A DNA stretch of 64,000 bases from Candidatus Bathyarchaeota archaeon (GTDB taxonomy: Archaea > Thermoproteota > Bathyarchaeia > Bathyarchaeales > Bathycorpusculaceae). The stretch spans positions 156,303-220,302 of the forward strand of contig JAOZHW010000001.1 of the NCBI GenBank assembly GCA_026014685.1, in the 5' to 3' direction. The translations under genes were made by a program, and so were the position numbers. Positions 17,990-26,730 of this stretch are shown piece by piece. Positions within the stretch are counted from its first letter, which is position 1, and each line of letters opens with the position of its first letter. The notes beneath the pieces were generated by a model. That model was given only the letters and a program-made list of their open reading frames with translations, did not search any database and was not told the origin of the DNA.

Positions 17990-18104
17990 ACAGGCATATT
18001 TGACGCCTAATATCCAACCTATGCACTGCACCTATAGATGGAATAGCGCCGCACCAACATATTTGGAGCCTATTAGCTACTCTATGCAGAAACCTATAGA
18101 TGGA
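17990..18104. repeat. Two imperfect tandem copies, about 62-bp period
   Basis: Two copies share, in order, catat-ttg, GCCTA, CTATGCA and the exact 13-mer ACCTATAGATGGA (18030-18042 and 18092-18104). The gap between DUF488 and the frameshifted surface protein contains little else. CTTGAC and its reverse complement GTCAAG follow at 18118-18139. This could be an operator array or the scar of a duplication. Confidence 0.55.
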
Positions 18105-18184
18105 GGCTGGTTCAGAAACCTTGACAAGACTTAGTCAAGAAACCTAAACAAGAAGCCTTTAATTTGCAACCCCCGCCAGTGTTC

Positions 18185-19100
18185 ATGTGGCTGGCAAACT
18201 TGACCAAAACCGTCGCTTTAGCCCTCATACTGGTTCTGGCAGCAACGAACCTAATGATGGTGGGGAGTAGCTCCGAGCAGTCGATACCTAAACCGTCAAT
18301 ACCAGAATTCACAATCAAGTATGTTCATGCAAGTTACAGTACAACCACAACCGACCCCCTACACGGGTCAAACCACAACCACCCAGCATCCCAACAGAAC
18401 CATACAAGTAACCATAACAAACCAGCCCACAATAGACAACAGTCACCCAATCTATTACAATATTCGTGTTCGACCGCATTTTGAGGGCGACTGGACGGAA
18501 CTATACCCCATTTGGAAGTTGCCTAATACACGATACAATTGGGAGACAAAAACATGGACCTACTCCCAGTACCTTTACACAAAAGAAATGTCGCTACCGC
18601 TTCAAACACCCATCCAATCAAGCGGCCAATACACCACCATAACATTGCCTCTAGACGAAAACCCCCGATACCCTCTAAATAATCTGCCAGACAATGCCAA
18701 ATTGGACTTCCAAGTTGAAGCATTCGTTGGGCACGACGCTCAAAGTTGGGCGATTCAGCATCCGCTAAACCCTGAATACGGCGGATACTTCGTGGATTCA
18801 GTGGCTTATGACAGTGATAGCGGCTGGAGCGGCACCCGAACGATAAGCTTACCTGATGGTTCTGTTTTTGTCTCTACGCCAGACCCGACAGCTTCATCTT
18901 CAGTAACGCCAACTTCGACAGCATCACCGATGGCTACGGTTTCAGAAAAATCAACATCACCTACTGCCCAATCTAACGCTGATAGTTCGGCGTTTCCTGG
19001 TTTGGAATGGGTTGAAATCGTCATCACGATGTTGCTTGCTGCTGTTGTGGTGTTGTTGGGTTTGGTGGTTGTGTATCTGCGTAAAAGGAGCCTAAAGTAG
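18185..19100 (+). pseudogene. Membrane-anchored surface protein with one frameshift
   Basis: Two overlapping frames join into one sensible protein. The first frame gives a signal peptide (MWLANLTKTVALALILVLAAT) and PEFTIKYVHASYSTTTTDP. The second continues YTGQTTTTQHPNRTIQVTI and runs to a Ser/Thr/Pro-rich stalk and a C-terminal membrane anchor ending LRKRSLK. The join lies in a run of five C at 18355-18359; removing one C restores a single frame through DPYTGQ. This is an indel mutation, a sequencing error or, less likely, programmed slippage. An alternative TTG start lies at 18164. The extracellular domain resembles exported proteins of unknown function common in this archaeal group, by inference. 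Confidence 0.65.
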
Positions 19101-19163
19101 CGGGTGTATTTGGAGTCTGTGTTCGGAAGCCAAAATGGGGGAGCTACAACCCGTTTTAGCTGC

Positions 19164-19207
19164 TTTATATAAGGGAGGGGAGGTAGCGCAAGAGAGGCGG
19201 CGTGGTT
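19164..19207 (+). promoter_or_regulatory. TATA plus GA-rich element, copy A
   Basis: TTATATAAG followed by GGAGGGGAGGTA and, after 18 bases, GTGGTT. By hand about 33 of 43 positions match copy B at 51607-51650, and the first part matches copy C at 54998-55035 (minus). It lies in a 338-base gap, about 230 bases before the Zn-ribbon gene, so it may drive a leader or a small RNA. Downstream in the gap, GTGAACT and AGTTCAC form a 7-bp inverted repeat. Confidence 0.4.
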
Positions 19208-19438
19208 TTCAATGTTGGTTCTTGGTTCAGTGAACTTATAGTTGAACTTCTAGTTCACGCTTTAAAAGGAGTAGAGAAAAATTCAACTGCCCCCAAAAAG
19301 GATCTATAAAATAAACCCTAATCTAACGTCAACATACGCCTAATTCGCAGAAGAAGCGCAACCTTTAGATTAACACTTTTTTTAGGCATAGCAAATATAA
19401 GGAACCCCGTCAAATTATTCGCAAAGAAGTGTCGTTTC

Positions 19439-19618
19439 ATGTCAGAAAAACTGTCATTGGTCACATGTACAAGCTGCGGAAAACCAATCCCGCCAGGCAG
19501 CGAATCCACAAAATTCCCGTGCCCAAACTGCGGCGAAATCCAAATTAAACGCGACGGCAAATGCCGCAAATTCGGCAGACTATACAAGTGCCCCAAATGC
19601 GGATTCCAAGGACCATAA
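19439..19618 (+). CDS. Zn-ribbon protein linked to translation (COG2888-like)
   Basis: A 59-aa protein with four CxxC knuckles: CTSCGK, CPNCGE and CPKCGF, plus a further Cys in GKCRK between the second and third. It matches the small archaeal Zn-ribbon proteins predicted to bind RNA and act in translation. As in many archaea, it sits directly upstream of the EF-1 beta gene (13-base gap), which supports the assignment. The gene is short but the cysteine spacing and neighbourhood are strong evidence. Confidence 0.85.
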   Translation: MSEKLSLVTCTSCGKPIPPGSESTKFPCPNCGEIQIKRDGKCRKFGRLYKCPKCGFQGP

Positions 19619-19631
19619 AAGGCGAAACAGT

Positions 19632-19910
19632 ATGGGCGCAATACTAGTTGTCTACAAGGTTTTCCCCGAAGACATAGTTGAAGACTTTGAACCCCTAAAA
19701 GAGAAAGTCAAAGCCATCCTTCCACAGCACAGTTCCATTGAGGGCTGGGGAACCGAGGATGTCGCTTTCGGACTCAAAGCACTACTTGTCCAGGTGCGTT
19801 TTCCAGAGGACAAAATGGGCATAGTGGAAGAATTCGAAACTGCACTTGCCAAAATTCCAGGCGTAAGCCAAGCTGAAGCCTTCAACATCCGCAGAACAAG
19901 CCGCGACTAA
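19632..19910 (+). CDS. ef1b: Elongation factor 1-beta (aEF1B)
   Basis: A 92-aa guanine-nucleotide exchange factor for EF-1 alpha. The whole length matches the single ferredoxin-like domain of archaeal EF-1 beta: MGAILVVYKVFPED at the start, the central EDVAFGLKALLVQVRFPED and the C-terminal PGVSQAEAFNIRR. It is cotranscribed with the Zn-ribbon gene upstream. Confidence 0.95.
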   Translation: MGAILVVYKVFPEDIVEDFEPLKEKVKAILPQHSSIEGWGTEDVAFGLKALLVQVRFPEDKMGIVEEFETALAKIPGVSQAEAFNIRRTSRD

Positions 19911-19982
19911 GCGGTTCCTTACCTTTTTCGCTTAAATATTCATCTTTTTAGCTCTATCTGAATGTTTTTGACGCTACACTTT

Positions 19983-19996
19983 AAAGTTTATATATG
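19983..19996 (+). promoter_or_regulatory. Probable promoter (BRE/TATA) of the CDC48 gene
   Basis: aaag followed by tttatatatg at 19987-19996 is a strong archaeal TATA box, about 60 bases before the ATG at 20054. That would place the transcript start near 20017 and leave a short leader. Confidence 0.5.
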
Positions 19997-20053
19997 TTAC
20001 CCGTCTTTTTCAAACAACAGACCTAAAACAGCAGATTATTTGGAGCCATCTAG

Positions 20054-22225
20054 ATGAGCGAAGTTCAATTACGCGTCGGAGACGCACGACAAAGAGATGT
20101 CGGCAGAGGAATAGCCCGCATCGACCAGCGTACCATGCAGCGACTTGGCATCAGCGCTGGAGACGTTATCGAGATAGTTAACAAACGCACAACAAGCGCA
20201 ATCGCTTGGCCAGCTTACAGTGAAGACCAAAACCGCGACATAATCCGCATCGACGGGTTTACACGCAAAAACAGCGGCGTAGCCATCAACGAGTACGTGG
20301 TGGTTCGACCCGCCAAAGTCAAAACCGCCATCGCATTAACCCTTGCACCGGTGGACATGAGGTTAAACGTGGATGATGACTTCACGAACTTCGTCAGAAA
20401 CCGCCTCATGGAACGCACCTTAGTCGAAGGCGACACTACACTGGTTATGATGCTTGGTCACGCCATCCCATTCACGGTATCCAAAACAAGACCACATGGC
20501 ATAATAAAAGTCACAACCGAAACCCGCCTAACCATACTAAACGAACCTGCACCAGAAGGCAAAGGCTTACCGCGCACAACCTACGAAGACATCGGCGGAC
20601 TCCACGACGAAATCCAACGCGTCCGAGAAATGGTTGAGTTGCCACTGCGGCATCCTGAACTGTTCCAGCGCTTAGGAATCGAGCCGCCCAAAGGCGTATT
20701 GCTCCATGGTCCACCTGGCTGCGGCAAAACACTCCTCGCCAGAGCAGTAGCTAACGAGTCCGAAGCCAACTTTTACAGCATCAACGGACCCGAAATCATG
20801 AGCAAATTCTACGGTGAATCCGAAGCCCGCTTAAGAGAAATCTTCCAGCAAGCCCAACAAAACGCGCCCAGCATCATATTCGTCGATGAACTCGACGCCA
20901 TCGCTCCGAAACGTGAAGAAGTCACAGGCGAAGTGGAAAGACGCGTCGTCGCACAGATGCTGGCACTAATGGATGGTTTGTCAGGCAGAGGCAACGTCAT
21001 CGTCATAGGCGCAACCAACCGGCCAGGCGCACTTGACCCCGCCCTGCGTAGACCAGGCAGATTCGACCGAGAAATCGAAATCAGCGTACCAGACAAAAAA
21101 GGACGCCACGAAGTTCTCCAGATACACACCCGCGGTATGCCCCTTGCAGAAGACGTTGACTTAAACAAACTTGCAGCCATGACTCACGGTTACACCGGCG
21201 CAGACCTCTCCGCTTTGGGCAGAGAAACAGCCATGAAGGCACTACGCAGATACCTGCCACAGATTAACCTCGAAGAAGAACGCATCCCGCCCGCGGTGCT
21301 TGAAAAGATGGAAGTTACCATGGACGACTTCGTTGGCGCATACAAAGAAGTCACCCCGACCGCCATGCGCGAAGTCTACATTGAAGTATCCAGTGTACAT
21401 TGGGACGACGCAGGCGGATTAGACGACGTAAAACAGCACCTCAAAGAAGCCGTTGAGTGGCCACTAAAGAACCCCGAGATGTTCACACGCTTAGGCATAA
21501 GACCACCCAAAGGCATCTTGATGTACGGTCCACCTGGCTGCGGCAAAACACTCCTCGCACGCGCCGTGGCAACCGAGAGCGAAGCCAACTTTATCTCCAT
21601 AAAAGGACCTGAAGTGTTCAGCAAATGGGTCGGTGAATCCGAAAAAGCCATCCGCGAAGTCTTCCGCAAAGCCCGAATGGCAGCGCCCGCAGTGATTTTC
21701 TTAGACGAAATCGACTCACTCACACCACGCAGAGGCATGGGTATGAGCGACAGCGGGGTAAGCGAACGCGTCATCAGCCAACTCCTCACCGAAATGGATG
21801 GCATAACCTCCCTGCAGGATATCGTGGTTATCGCTGCAACAAACCGGCCTGACATGGTTGATTCCGCTGTTATTCGACCAGGCAGGTTTGACCGCCTCAT
21901 CTACGTGCCTGAACCCGACGATAAAAGCCGTCTTCAAATCTTTAAGATCTACACTAAAGGCATGCCCATCGGCTCAGACGTTGACTTAAACCAGCTTGCC
22001 ATGATGACCAAGTACTACAGCGGTGCAGACATCGAATCTCTCTGCCGAGAAGCCGCCATGCATTCACTACGTCGCGACGTGAACGCCCGCGAAGTCACCA
22101 TGAAAGACTTCCAAGATGCCATGAAAGAGATGGGTCCATCGATTACGCCAGATATGGAGAAATGGTACAAGAGCTTCATGCAGCAAATCCGACAAGTACA
22201 AAAGCCAGCAACCCCAGTTGCATAG
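20054..22225 (+). CDS. cdc48: CDC48/VCP-family AAA+ ATPase (VAT-like)
   Basis: A 723-aa hexameric unfoldase that extracts or unfolds proteins for degradation by the proteasome and related proteases. It has an N-domain (residues 1-185; double-psi barrel plus four-stranded lobe) followed by two AAA domains. Walker A is GPPGCGKT near residues 218 and 492, Walker B is FVDELDAI and FLDEIDSL, and arginine-finger segments RRPGRFDRE and IRPGRFDRL follow. Length and layout equal archaeal VAT. The C-terminal tail is short and lacks a clear HbYX motif. It is followed after 12 bases by a small winged-helix-like gene. Confidence 0.97.
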   Translation: MSEVQLRVGDARQRDVGRGIARIDQRTMQRLGISAGDVIEIVNKRTTSAIAWPAYSEDQNRDIIRIDGFTRKNSGVAINEYVVVRPAKVKTAIALTLAPVDMRLNVDDDFTNFVRNRLMERTLVEGDTTLVMMLGHAIPFTVSKTRPHGIIKVTTETRLTILNEPAPEGKGLPRTTYEDIGGLHDEIQRVREMVELPLRHPELFQRLGIEPPKGVLLHGPPGCGKTLLARAVANESEANFYSINGPEIMSKFYGESEARLREIFQQAQQNAPSIIFVDELDAIAPKREEVTGEVERRVVAQMLALMDGLSGRGNVIVIGATNRPGALDPALRRPGRFDREIEISVPDKKGRHEVLQIHTRGMPLAEDVDLNKLAAMTHGYTGADLSALGRETAMKALRRYLPQINLEEERIPPAVLEKMEVTMDDFVGAYKEVTPTAMREVYIEVSSVHWDDAGGLDDVKQHLKEAVEWPLKNPEMFTRLGIRPPKGILMYGPPGCGKTLLARAVATESEANFISIKGPEVFSKWVGESEKAIREVFRKARMAAPAVIFLDEIDSLTPRRGMGMSDSGVSERVISQLLTEMDGITSLQDIVVIAATNRPDMVDSAVIRPGRFDRLIYVPEPDDKSRLQIFKIYTKGMPIGSDVDLNQLAMMTKYYSGADIESLCREAAMHSLRRDVNAREVTMKDFQDAMKEMGPSITPDMEKWYKSFMQQIRQVQKPATPVA

Positions 22226-22237
22226 TAGGATGCGTTT

Positions 22238-22468
22238 ATGCCTCAGATGAAAACTTGGAAAACACGCCCAGCGTACTATTACCTATTGGAGATTCTAAAG
22301 AAAAAAGGCGACATGACCGACGACGACCTCTACGAACAACTCAAAGACGAATACGAAGACTTAGGCTTCAAAGACTTCAACCAGTTGCTGCTAAAGCTTG
22401 AGGTAAGCGCCAAAATCCGTACCTCCTCCATGGCGCGGGGAAAACGCAGAATCGAACTAATCCAATAA
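22238..22468 (+). CDS. Small winged-helix-like protein downstream of cdc48
   Basis: A 76-aa basic/acidic helical protein: YYYLLEILKKKGDMTDDDLYEQL resembles the first helices of a winged helix-turn-helix, ending in a basic wing (ARGKRRIELI). The gap to cdc48 is only 12 bases, so it is probably in the same transcript. It may be a DNA-binding regulator or an adaptor; I do not know the family. Confidence 0.65.
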   Translation: MPQMKTWKTRPAYYYLLEILKKKGDMTDDDLYEQLKDEYEDLGFKDFNQLLLKLEVSAKIRTSSMARGKRRIELIQ

Positions 22469-22582
22469 ACCCCCGCTCCTTCTCTTAGTTACCACATTAA
22501 CAAGATCCAGTAACAACATTCGCCGGTTACTGCTCGACCATAGACGTCTACTTAAAAGTCGAAACAACCGCATTCAAAAAAA

Positions 22583-23620
22583 CTATCGCCTACTGCTAGT
22601 TAGGTTATGAACTTTTTCTGTAATCCACTGAAGGTTCTCTGGGGCGGTCTCTTTTAGCACACCGTGTCCAAGGCTAAAGATATGTCCACAATAGGGCCGC
22701 GCTGCTTCAAGCACATGTTTTGTTTTGCGTTTCATGAATTCTCCACCTGCCAAAGCAGCCGCTGGATCCATGTTCCCCTGAACCGCAACCTGCTCGCGGC
22801 ATCTCCGCCATACATCCTCCAGCGGCACTCGCCAATCAACGCTCAAAACATCAGCACCGGCTTTTTGGAATTGTTCTATTAGGGCACCTGAGTCTGCGCA
22901 GAAATGTATCTTTGGAACTTTGGGGATAGAGGCGAAGATGGTGTGGGTGTATTTTGAAACAAATTGATTGTAGTCTTCACAGGATAGGCAACCCGCCCAG
23001 CTGTCAAAAAGTTGAATGGCATGCACGCCATGTTTTACTTGGAAACAGAGGTATTCTTGTACCATTTTTGTCAGTTTTTCCATAAGCAACTGCCAAGTTT
23101 CAGGCTGACCATACATGAGTTGCTTGGTTTTTACTAAATCCTTGTTCACAATTCCGTCAATCATGTAGCTGGCTAAAGTGAAGGGTGCTCCTGAAAAACC
23201 GATAAGCGGCACAGAATCCTCCAGTTTCTGCAGGGTTAACTCGATTGTGTCACTGATGTAGCCCATGTCCCGTTCTGCGTCAAACTCTTTCAAAGCCTTA
23301 ACATCATCAAGTGTGCAGATAGGTTTCTGCATCACTGGGCCAACATTTTCTTCTATCTTGAAATTGAAACCCAAACCTTCCAAGGGCAACATGATGTCTG
23401 CAAACAGAATGCAAGCATCCACTCCTAAACGGTTTACGGCGTCTATAGCTACTTCAGAAGCAAGCTCGCTGTTTTTAGCCAATTCAGTTATTTGTAAGTT
23501 GCCTTTGAGTTGTTTGTAGCTTGGCATGTATCGACCTGCTTGCCGCATAAACCAAACAGGTGTATGTGCGGGTTGTTTTCTTCTGCAGGCATCCAAAAGG
23601 GTAGTGTTATCCAGAGTCAT
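22583..23620 (-). CDS. hemE: Uroporphyrinogen decarboxylase (HemE)
   Basis: HemE converts uroporphyrinogen III to coproporphyrinogen III. The 345-aa protein has the diagnostic PVWFMRQAGRYMPSYK near the N-terminus (the arginines bind substrate carboxylates), the FADIMLPLEGLG region with the catalytic Asp, GFSGAPFTLASYM, and a C-terminal FSLGHGVL. It is a true HemE rather than a corrinoid methyltransferase paralogue. The frame extends to 23794, but the ATG at 23620 gives the family N-terminus and overlaps the stop of the AhbD-like gene by one base (TGATG), so the two are coupled. Confidence 0.93.
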   Translation of the reverse strand: MTLDNTTLLDACRRKQPAHTPVWFMRQAGRYMPSYKQLKGNLQITELAKNSELASEVAIDAVNRLGVDACILFADIMLPLEGLGFNFKIEENVGPVMQKPICTLDDVKALKEFDAERDMGYISDTIELTLQKLEDSVPLIGFSGAPFTLASYMIDGIVNKDLVKTKQLMYGQPETWQLLMEKLTKMVQEYLCFQVKHGVHAIQLFDSWAGCLSCEDYNQFVSKYTHTIFASIPKVPKIHFCADSGALIEQFQKAGADVLSVDWRVPLEDVWRRCREQVAVQGNMDPAAALAGGEFMKRKTKHVLEAARPYCGHIFSLGHGVLKETAPENLQWITEKVHNLTSSRR

Positions 23621-24705
23621 CAGGTCCCTTCTTTTGTGGGTTGGTATATGCACCAGGGTTCTTCCGCCAAGAAATCGCCCGCAAGCGCTTGTGGTTGGTG
23701 GAGTCCACCGCAGACATCTATGTAGTTGCTTGAAAGACCATATGCCCTTGCGCGACATCCGCCACAGACCTCGCGGTAGCTGCAAACGTGGCATTTACCT
23801 TTTAGGTTCTCGAAATTTCGCATCTTTTTTAGAATCGGCGCTTGCAACCAGATTTCTTGGAAGTCTTGATCCTTAATGTTTCCTAGGGCTATGGGAAGAT
23901 AGGGGCAGGGTGTCACTTCGCCGTTTGGGTAAATTCTGCAGTAGTTGAGTCCTGCGATGCAGCCGCGGCTCCAGCGGTTGGTTTCTAAACCCATCTGGCG
24001 GGCTATTCGCATGAATTGAGGCGCACACGTTGGTTTGACAGTCAAATCACTCGATGCGTATTTTTTGAGGATCCCTCTCACCATGCCTTCGTACATGGCG
24101 GGGGAAATGTCGCTGATTGTTTTTCCTCGACCAGTCGGAACCAAAAAGAAAACATGAAAATCCCTAACACCCAAACCCTTAGAAACGGAAACCACATTAT
24201 CGATGTCACTGTAGTTCTGTTGGGTTACCGTTACGTTGACTTGAACACCCACGCCGTTTCGCATGCAAGCTTTGATGCCCTCAACTGCTTTTTGCCAAGC
24301 GTGCTGTGTTCCTCGAAGATTGTTGTGGACTGCTGGTTGGCTGGAGTCGAGGCTGATTGCGACTTTTCTGATGCCGACATCAAACAGCTTTTTGGCTACT
24401 GTGTCGTCGATGAGTGTTCCGTTGGTGCCCATCGTTACCCTAAGTCCTTTCTGTGCAGCGTAGCTTGCAAGTTCGAAAATGTCGTTTCGTAGGAGCGGTT
24501 CGCCCCCGCTTAGAATCAAGATAGGTTTGCTGACTTTGACTATTTGGTCTATGAGGCTTTTTCCTTGGGTGGTTGTTAATTCTTCTGTTTTTGCTTTTTC
24601 TTGGGCGTTTAGGTAGCAGTGGCTACAGTTGAGGTTGCATTTGAAGGTGGTATTCCAAGAGATGATTTTGGGAAGAAAAGTGACTGATGCTGGTGTGCCG
24701 AGCAA
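23620..24705 (-). CDS. ahbD: AhbD-like heme-synthase radical SAM/SPASM protein
   Basis: A 361-aa radical SAM enzyme. CNLNCSHC ligates the SAM cluster, ILSGGEPLL follows, HVFFLVPTGRG is typical of AhbD, and the C-terminal CHVCSYREVCGGCRARA plus flanking Cys residues form auxiliary cluster ligands. AhbD converts Fe-coproporphyrin III to protoheme by two oxidative decarboxylations in the archaeal heme pathway. It lies between an AhbC-like gene (9-base gap) and hemE (1-base overlap). The pathway role is from family resemblance; a peptide-modifying SPASM role cannot be excluded. Confidence 0.78.
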   Translation of the reverse strand: MLGTPASVTFLPKIISWNTTFKCNLNCSHCYLNAQEKAKTEELTTTQGKSLIDQIVKVSKPILILSGGEPLLRNDIFELASYAAQKGLRVTMGTNGTLIDDTVAKKLFDVGIRKVAISLDSSQPAVHNNLRGTQHAWQKAVEGIKACMRNGVGVQVNVTVTQQNYSDIDNVVSVSKGLGVRDFHVFFLVPTGRGKTISDISPAMYEGMVRGILKKYASSDLTVKPTCAPQFMRIARQMGLETNRWSRGCIAGLNYCRIYPNGEVTPCPYLPIALGNIKDQDFQEIWLQAPILKKMRNFENLKGKCHVCSYREVCGGCRARAYGLSSNYIDVCGGLHQPQALAGDFLAEEPWCIYQPTKEGT

Positions 24706-24714
24706 TCTGTTAAC

Positions 24715-25881
24715 CTACTTTGGGGTGTTTGCGGCTAATATGCAGGTGGTGTCTTGGTCTTCGATGTCTTTGTTTGTCAGGTAGGCTTTGGCGCGGCAGC
24801 CGCAACAGAGCTTTTTGTATTGGCAGGAACCGCATTTGCCTTTGAGGTTTGTTTTAGTGGCGATTGATTTGAGTAATTGGTTTTCTTTTAGTTTGGCGAG
24901 GTCGTTTTGGCGGACGTTGCCGAGTTTGAATTGCTGCATAAAGTTGCAGGGTAATATGTCGCCTTTGGCGGATACGCTGATGGGTCCTTGACCTACTGGG
25001 CAAGCGCTCATGGAGCTGAGGCGTTGAATTGCATGTGCAATATCGTAGCCTTTAGCTTTGAAGTATTCAACAGCTAAGGGTGCCAGCGAGGGGCAGGCGC
25101 CGATGTCGATTTCTGCTTCGCCTTTGACGATGACTTTGTCAAAAAGATATTCAGCTAAGGTGCCCCATTGCTCAGGAGAGATTCGCCAGAACTTTGCGTT
25201 TTCGGCGCGTCCAGTTTCGATGAGGTCACAGAGGTAAAACGCTTTGACGCCTAAGCTGAGGCCTTTTTCTATTATGTAGGGTACGTTGTCGTAGGTGTAG
25301 CTGCTCACGACTGTTTTGAAGGCGACTTTTATGCCTTTTTGAATGCATTTCTGGGCGTTTTCGATTATTTTGTCGTGACTTTGGGGCAAACCAACGATTG
25401 AATCATGTTGGGCGGCAGGACCATACAGCGAGAGAGCGATGTAGTGTACGTTGTAGCTTAGCAGGGCATCGATTTTTTGGTCGTTAAGCAGGAGCCCGTT
25501 GCTGCTTAGTACGGTGGTTATTTGGTAATCGTTGCAGAGTTTTAGGATTTCAAAAATGTCTTTTCGCAGAAGAGGCTCTCCGCCCGTTAAGAAAATGAGT
25601 GGAACGCCCATTTCGTGAAGTTGAGCCAAAAAAGAAGCGACCTCTGAGGTGTTTAATTCGCCGGTTGTGTCTTGGGTGTCGCCGATGTAGCAGTGGGTGC
25701 AGTTTAGGCCGCATTGGCGGGTGGTGTTCCAGATGACGGTGCTTATGCCGTGTTTTGTGTAGGCTTCGCGGCACCGTTTTTCTACATGGGTCATTTCTTT
25801 GCTGTAGAAGAGGGATTTTAGGTGAACCACTGGGTGTGTGTCCTGCAACTGTGCAGGCTGTTTATTATATGGGTAAAACAT
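24715..25881 (-). CDS. ahbC: AhbC/NirJ-like radical SAM/SPASM protein
   Basis: A 388-aa radical SAM enzyme with CGLNCTHC, FLTGGEPLLRKD, a FYLCDLIETGRAEN segment like NirJ/AhbC, and a SPASM-type tail CGSCQYKKLCCGCRAKA. AhbC removes two acetate side chains from didecarboxysiroheme to give Fe-coproporphyrin. The start is uncertain. The ATG at 25881 overlaps a TATA-like cttttatatg; an internal ATG at 25794 (MTHVEKRC) would suit that promoter. It lies 9 bases before the AhbD-like gene and 62 bases after the Lrp gene on the same strand. Confidence 0.75.
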   Translation of the reverse strand: MFYPYNKQPAQLQDTHPVVHLKSLFYSKEMTHVEKRCREAYTKHGISTVIWNTTRQCGLNCTHCYIGDTQDTTGELNTSEVASFLAQLHEMGVPLIFLTGGEPLLRKDIFEILKLCNDYQITTVLSSNGLLLNDQKIDALLSYNVHYIALSLYGPAAQHDSIVGLPQSHDKIIENAQKCIQKGIKVAFKTVVSSYTYDNVPYIIEKGLSLGVKAFYLCDLIETGRAENAKFWRISPEQWGTLAEYLFDKVIVKGEAEIDIGACPSLAPLAVEYFKAKGYDIAHAIQRLSSMSACPVGQGPISVSAKGDILPCNFMQQFKLGNVRQNDLAKLKENQLLKSIATKTNLKGKCGSCQYKKLCCGCRAKAYLTNKDIEDQDTTCILAANTPK

Positions 25882-25921
25882 ATAAAAGTTACTAAAAACG
25901 GAAGTTTTCTAATAATTTATT

Positions 25922-25932
25922 CCGAATTTCGG
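25922..25932. promoter_or_regulatory. Short palindrome upstream of the ahbC-ahbD-hemE genes
   Basis: CCGAA-T-TTCGG is a perfect 5-bp inverted repeat in the 62-base gap between the Lrp-family gene and the AhbC-like gene. A possible operator for the adjacent Lrp-type regulator. Confidence 0.35.
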
Positions 25933-25943
25933 TAAAATGTAGA

Positions 25944-26396
25944 TTATAGATCAAATGACGGCTTAATCTTCAACAATTTAGTCGTAGCAAAAACCACAAC
26001 ATCACTAACCCCCGAAATCAACTCCAAACGCCTTCTCAAATCATTCAAATGCCCCAAATCACGCGTATTAACAACCGCAACAACGTCATAGCCGCCTGTG
26101 CTCTGAAAAACATGCCGCGTCTCGCTTAGTTTGGCAATTTCAGCTGATGCACTATCAAACAAGACAGGATTAATTTTAATCATAATCACCGCTGTAACGG
26201 GAAAACCGATTTTTGCAGGATCCAAAAGCGCTGTAAATTTGGTTATTACGCCTGCTTCTTTGAGTTTTTTTACCCTGTATCTGATTGTGGCTTCGTCCAC
26301 GCCGATTTCGTTTGCTATCTCCGAAAAAGCTACACGTCCATTGCTCTGTAGCGCATTTAGGATTTTTCGGTCAACACCATCGAGGGTTGCGGGCAC
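25944..26396 (-). CDS. Lrp/AsnC-family transcriptional regulator
   Basis: A 150-aa protein with an N-terminal winged helix-turn-helix (GRVAFSEIANEIGVDEATIRY) and a C-terminal RAM ligand-binding domain (FPVTAVIMIKI...STGGYDVVAVV). It begins with GTG (26396). Siroheme decarboxylases AhbA/AhbB share this fold, but here the recognition helix and GGYD motif are those of an ordinary regulator. Gene order suggests control of the downstream ahbC-ahbD-hemE genes, perhaps by an amino acid or a tetrapyrrole; that is inference. Confidence 0.88.
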   Translation of the reverse strand: MPATLDGVDRKILNALQSNGRVAFSEIANEIGVDEATIRYRVKKLKEAGVITKFTALLDPAKIGFPVTAVIMIKINPVLFDSASAEIAKLSETRHVFQSTGGYDVVAVVNTRDLGHLNDLRRRLELISGVSDVVVFATTKLLKIKPSFDL

Positions 26397-26505
26397 TTGG
26401 TTTCACGAGTCAACAACTAAGCATTAATGGTTTAAAAAACTATTTTCGTGCAGTGTGAATGCTTAAATAATTTCGGCGGTTGTATCTATCATGTTGGCGA
26501 GTTGA

Positions 26506-26730
26506 ATGCGAGATTTCGACGTTGTTATTCTAGAAGACGAGACAGGCGGCTACGTAGCCATAGTGCCCGCCTTGCCAGGGTGCCACACCCAAGGCGAAAC
26601 ATTAGCCGAAGTGATGGAAAACGCAAAAGAAGCCATTGATCTTTATTGGGAAACTCTCTCTGCAGAAGAGAAGAAAGAGTTGTTGAAAGAAAAAGTTGTG
26701 GGCATACAAAAAGTGAAAGCTCTTGCCTAA
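26506..26730 (+). CDS. hicB: HicB-family antitoxin
   Basis: A 74-aa protein with the HicB partial RNase H-like fold: FDVVILEDETGGYVAIVPALPGCHTQGETLAE is characteristic. It lacks the extra C-terminal DNA-binding domain of larger HicBs. It neutralises the HicA toxin encoded directly after it, with an 8-base overlap. Confidence 0.88.
   Translation: MRDFDVVILEDETGGYVAIVPALPGCHTQGETLAEVMENAKEAIDLYWETLSAEEKKELLKEKVVGIQKVKALA

Noticed and set aside
18321..19100. Independent gene starting at ATG 18321
   Set aside because: It would lack the signal peptide found in the overlapping frame; one-base correction in the C run joins both into a sensible exported protein.
23620..23794. 58-residue N-terminal extension of HemE
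   Set aside because: It overlaps the coding end of the AhbD-like gene, has no family similarity, and the ATG at 23620 gives the canonical HemE start.
25944..26396. AhbA/AhbB siroheme decarboxylase instead of an Lrp regulator
   Set aside because: Same fold and in a heme cluster, but the HTH and GGYD features are those of standard Lrp regulators.
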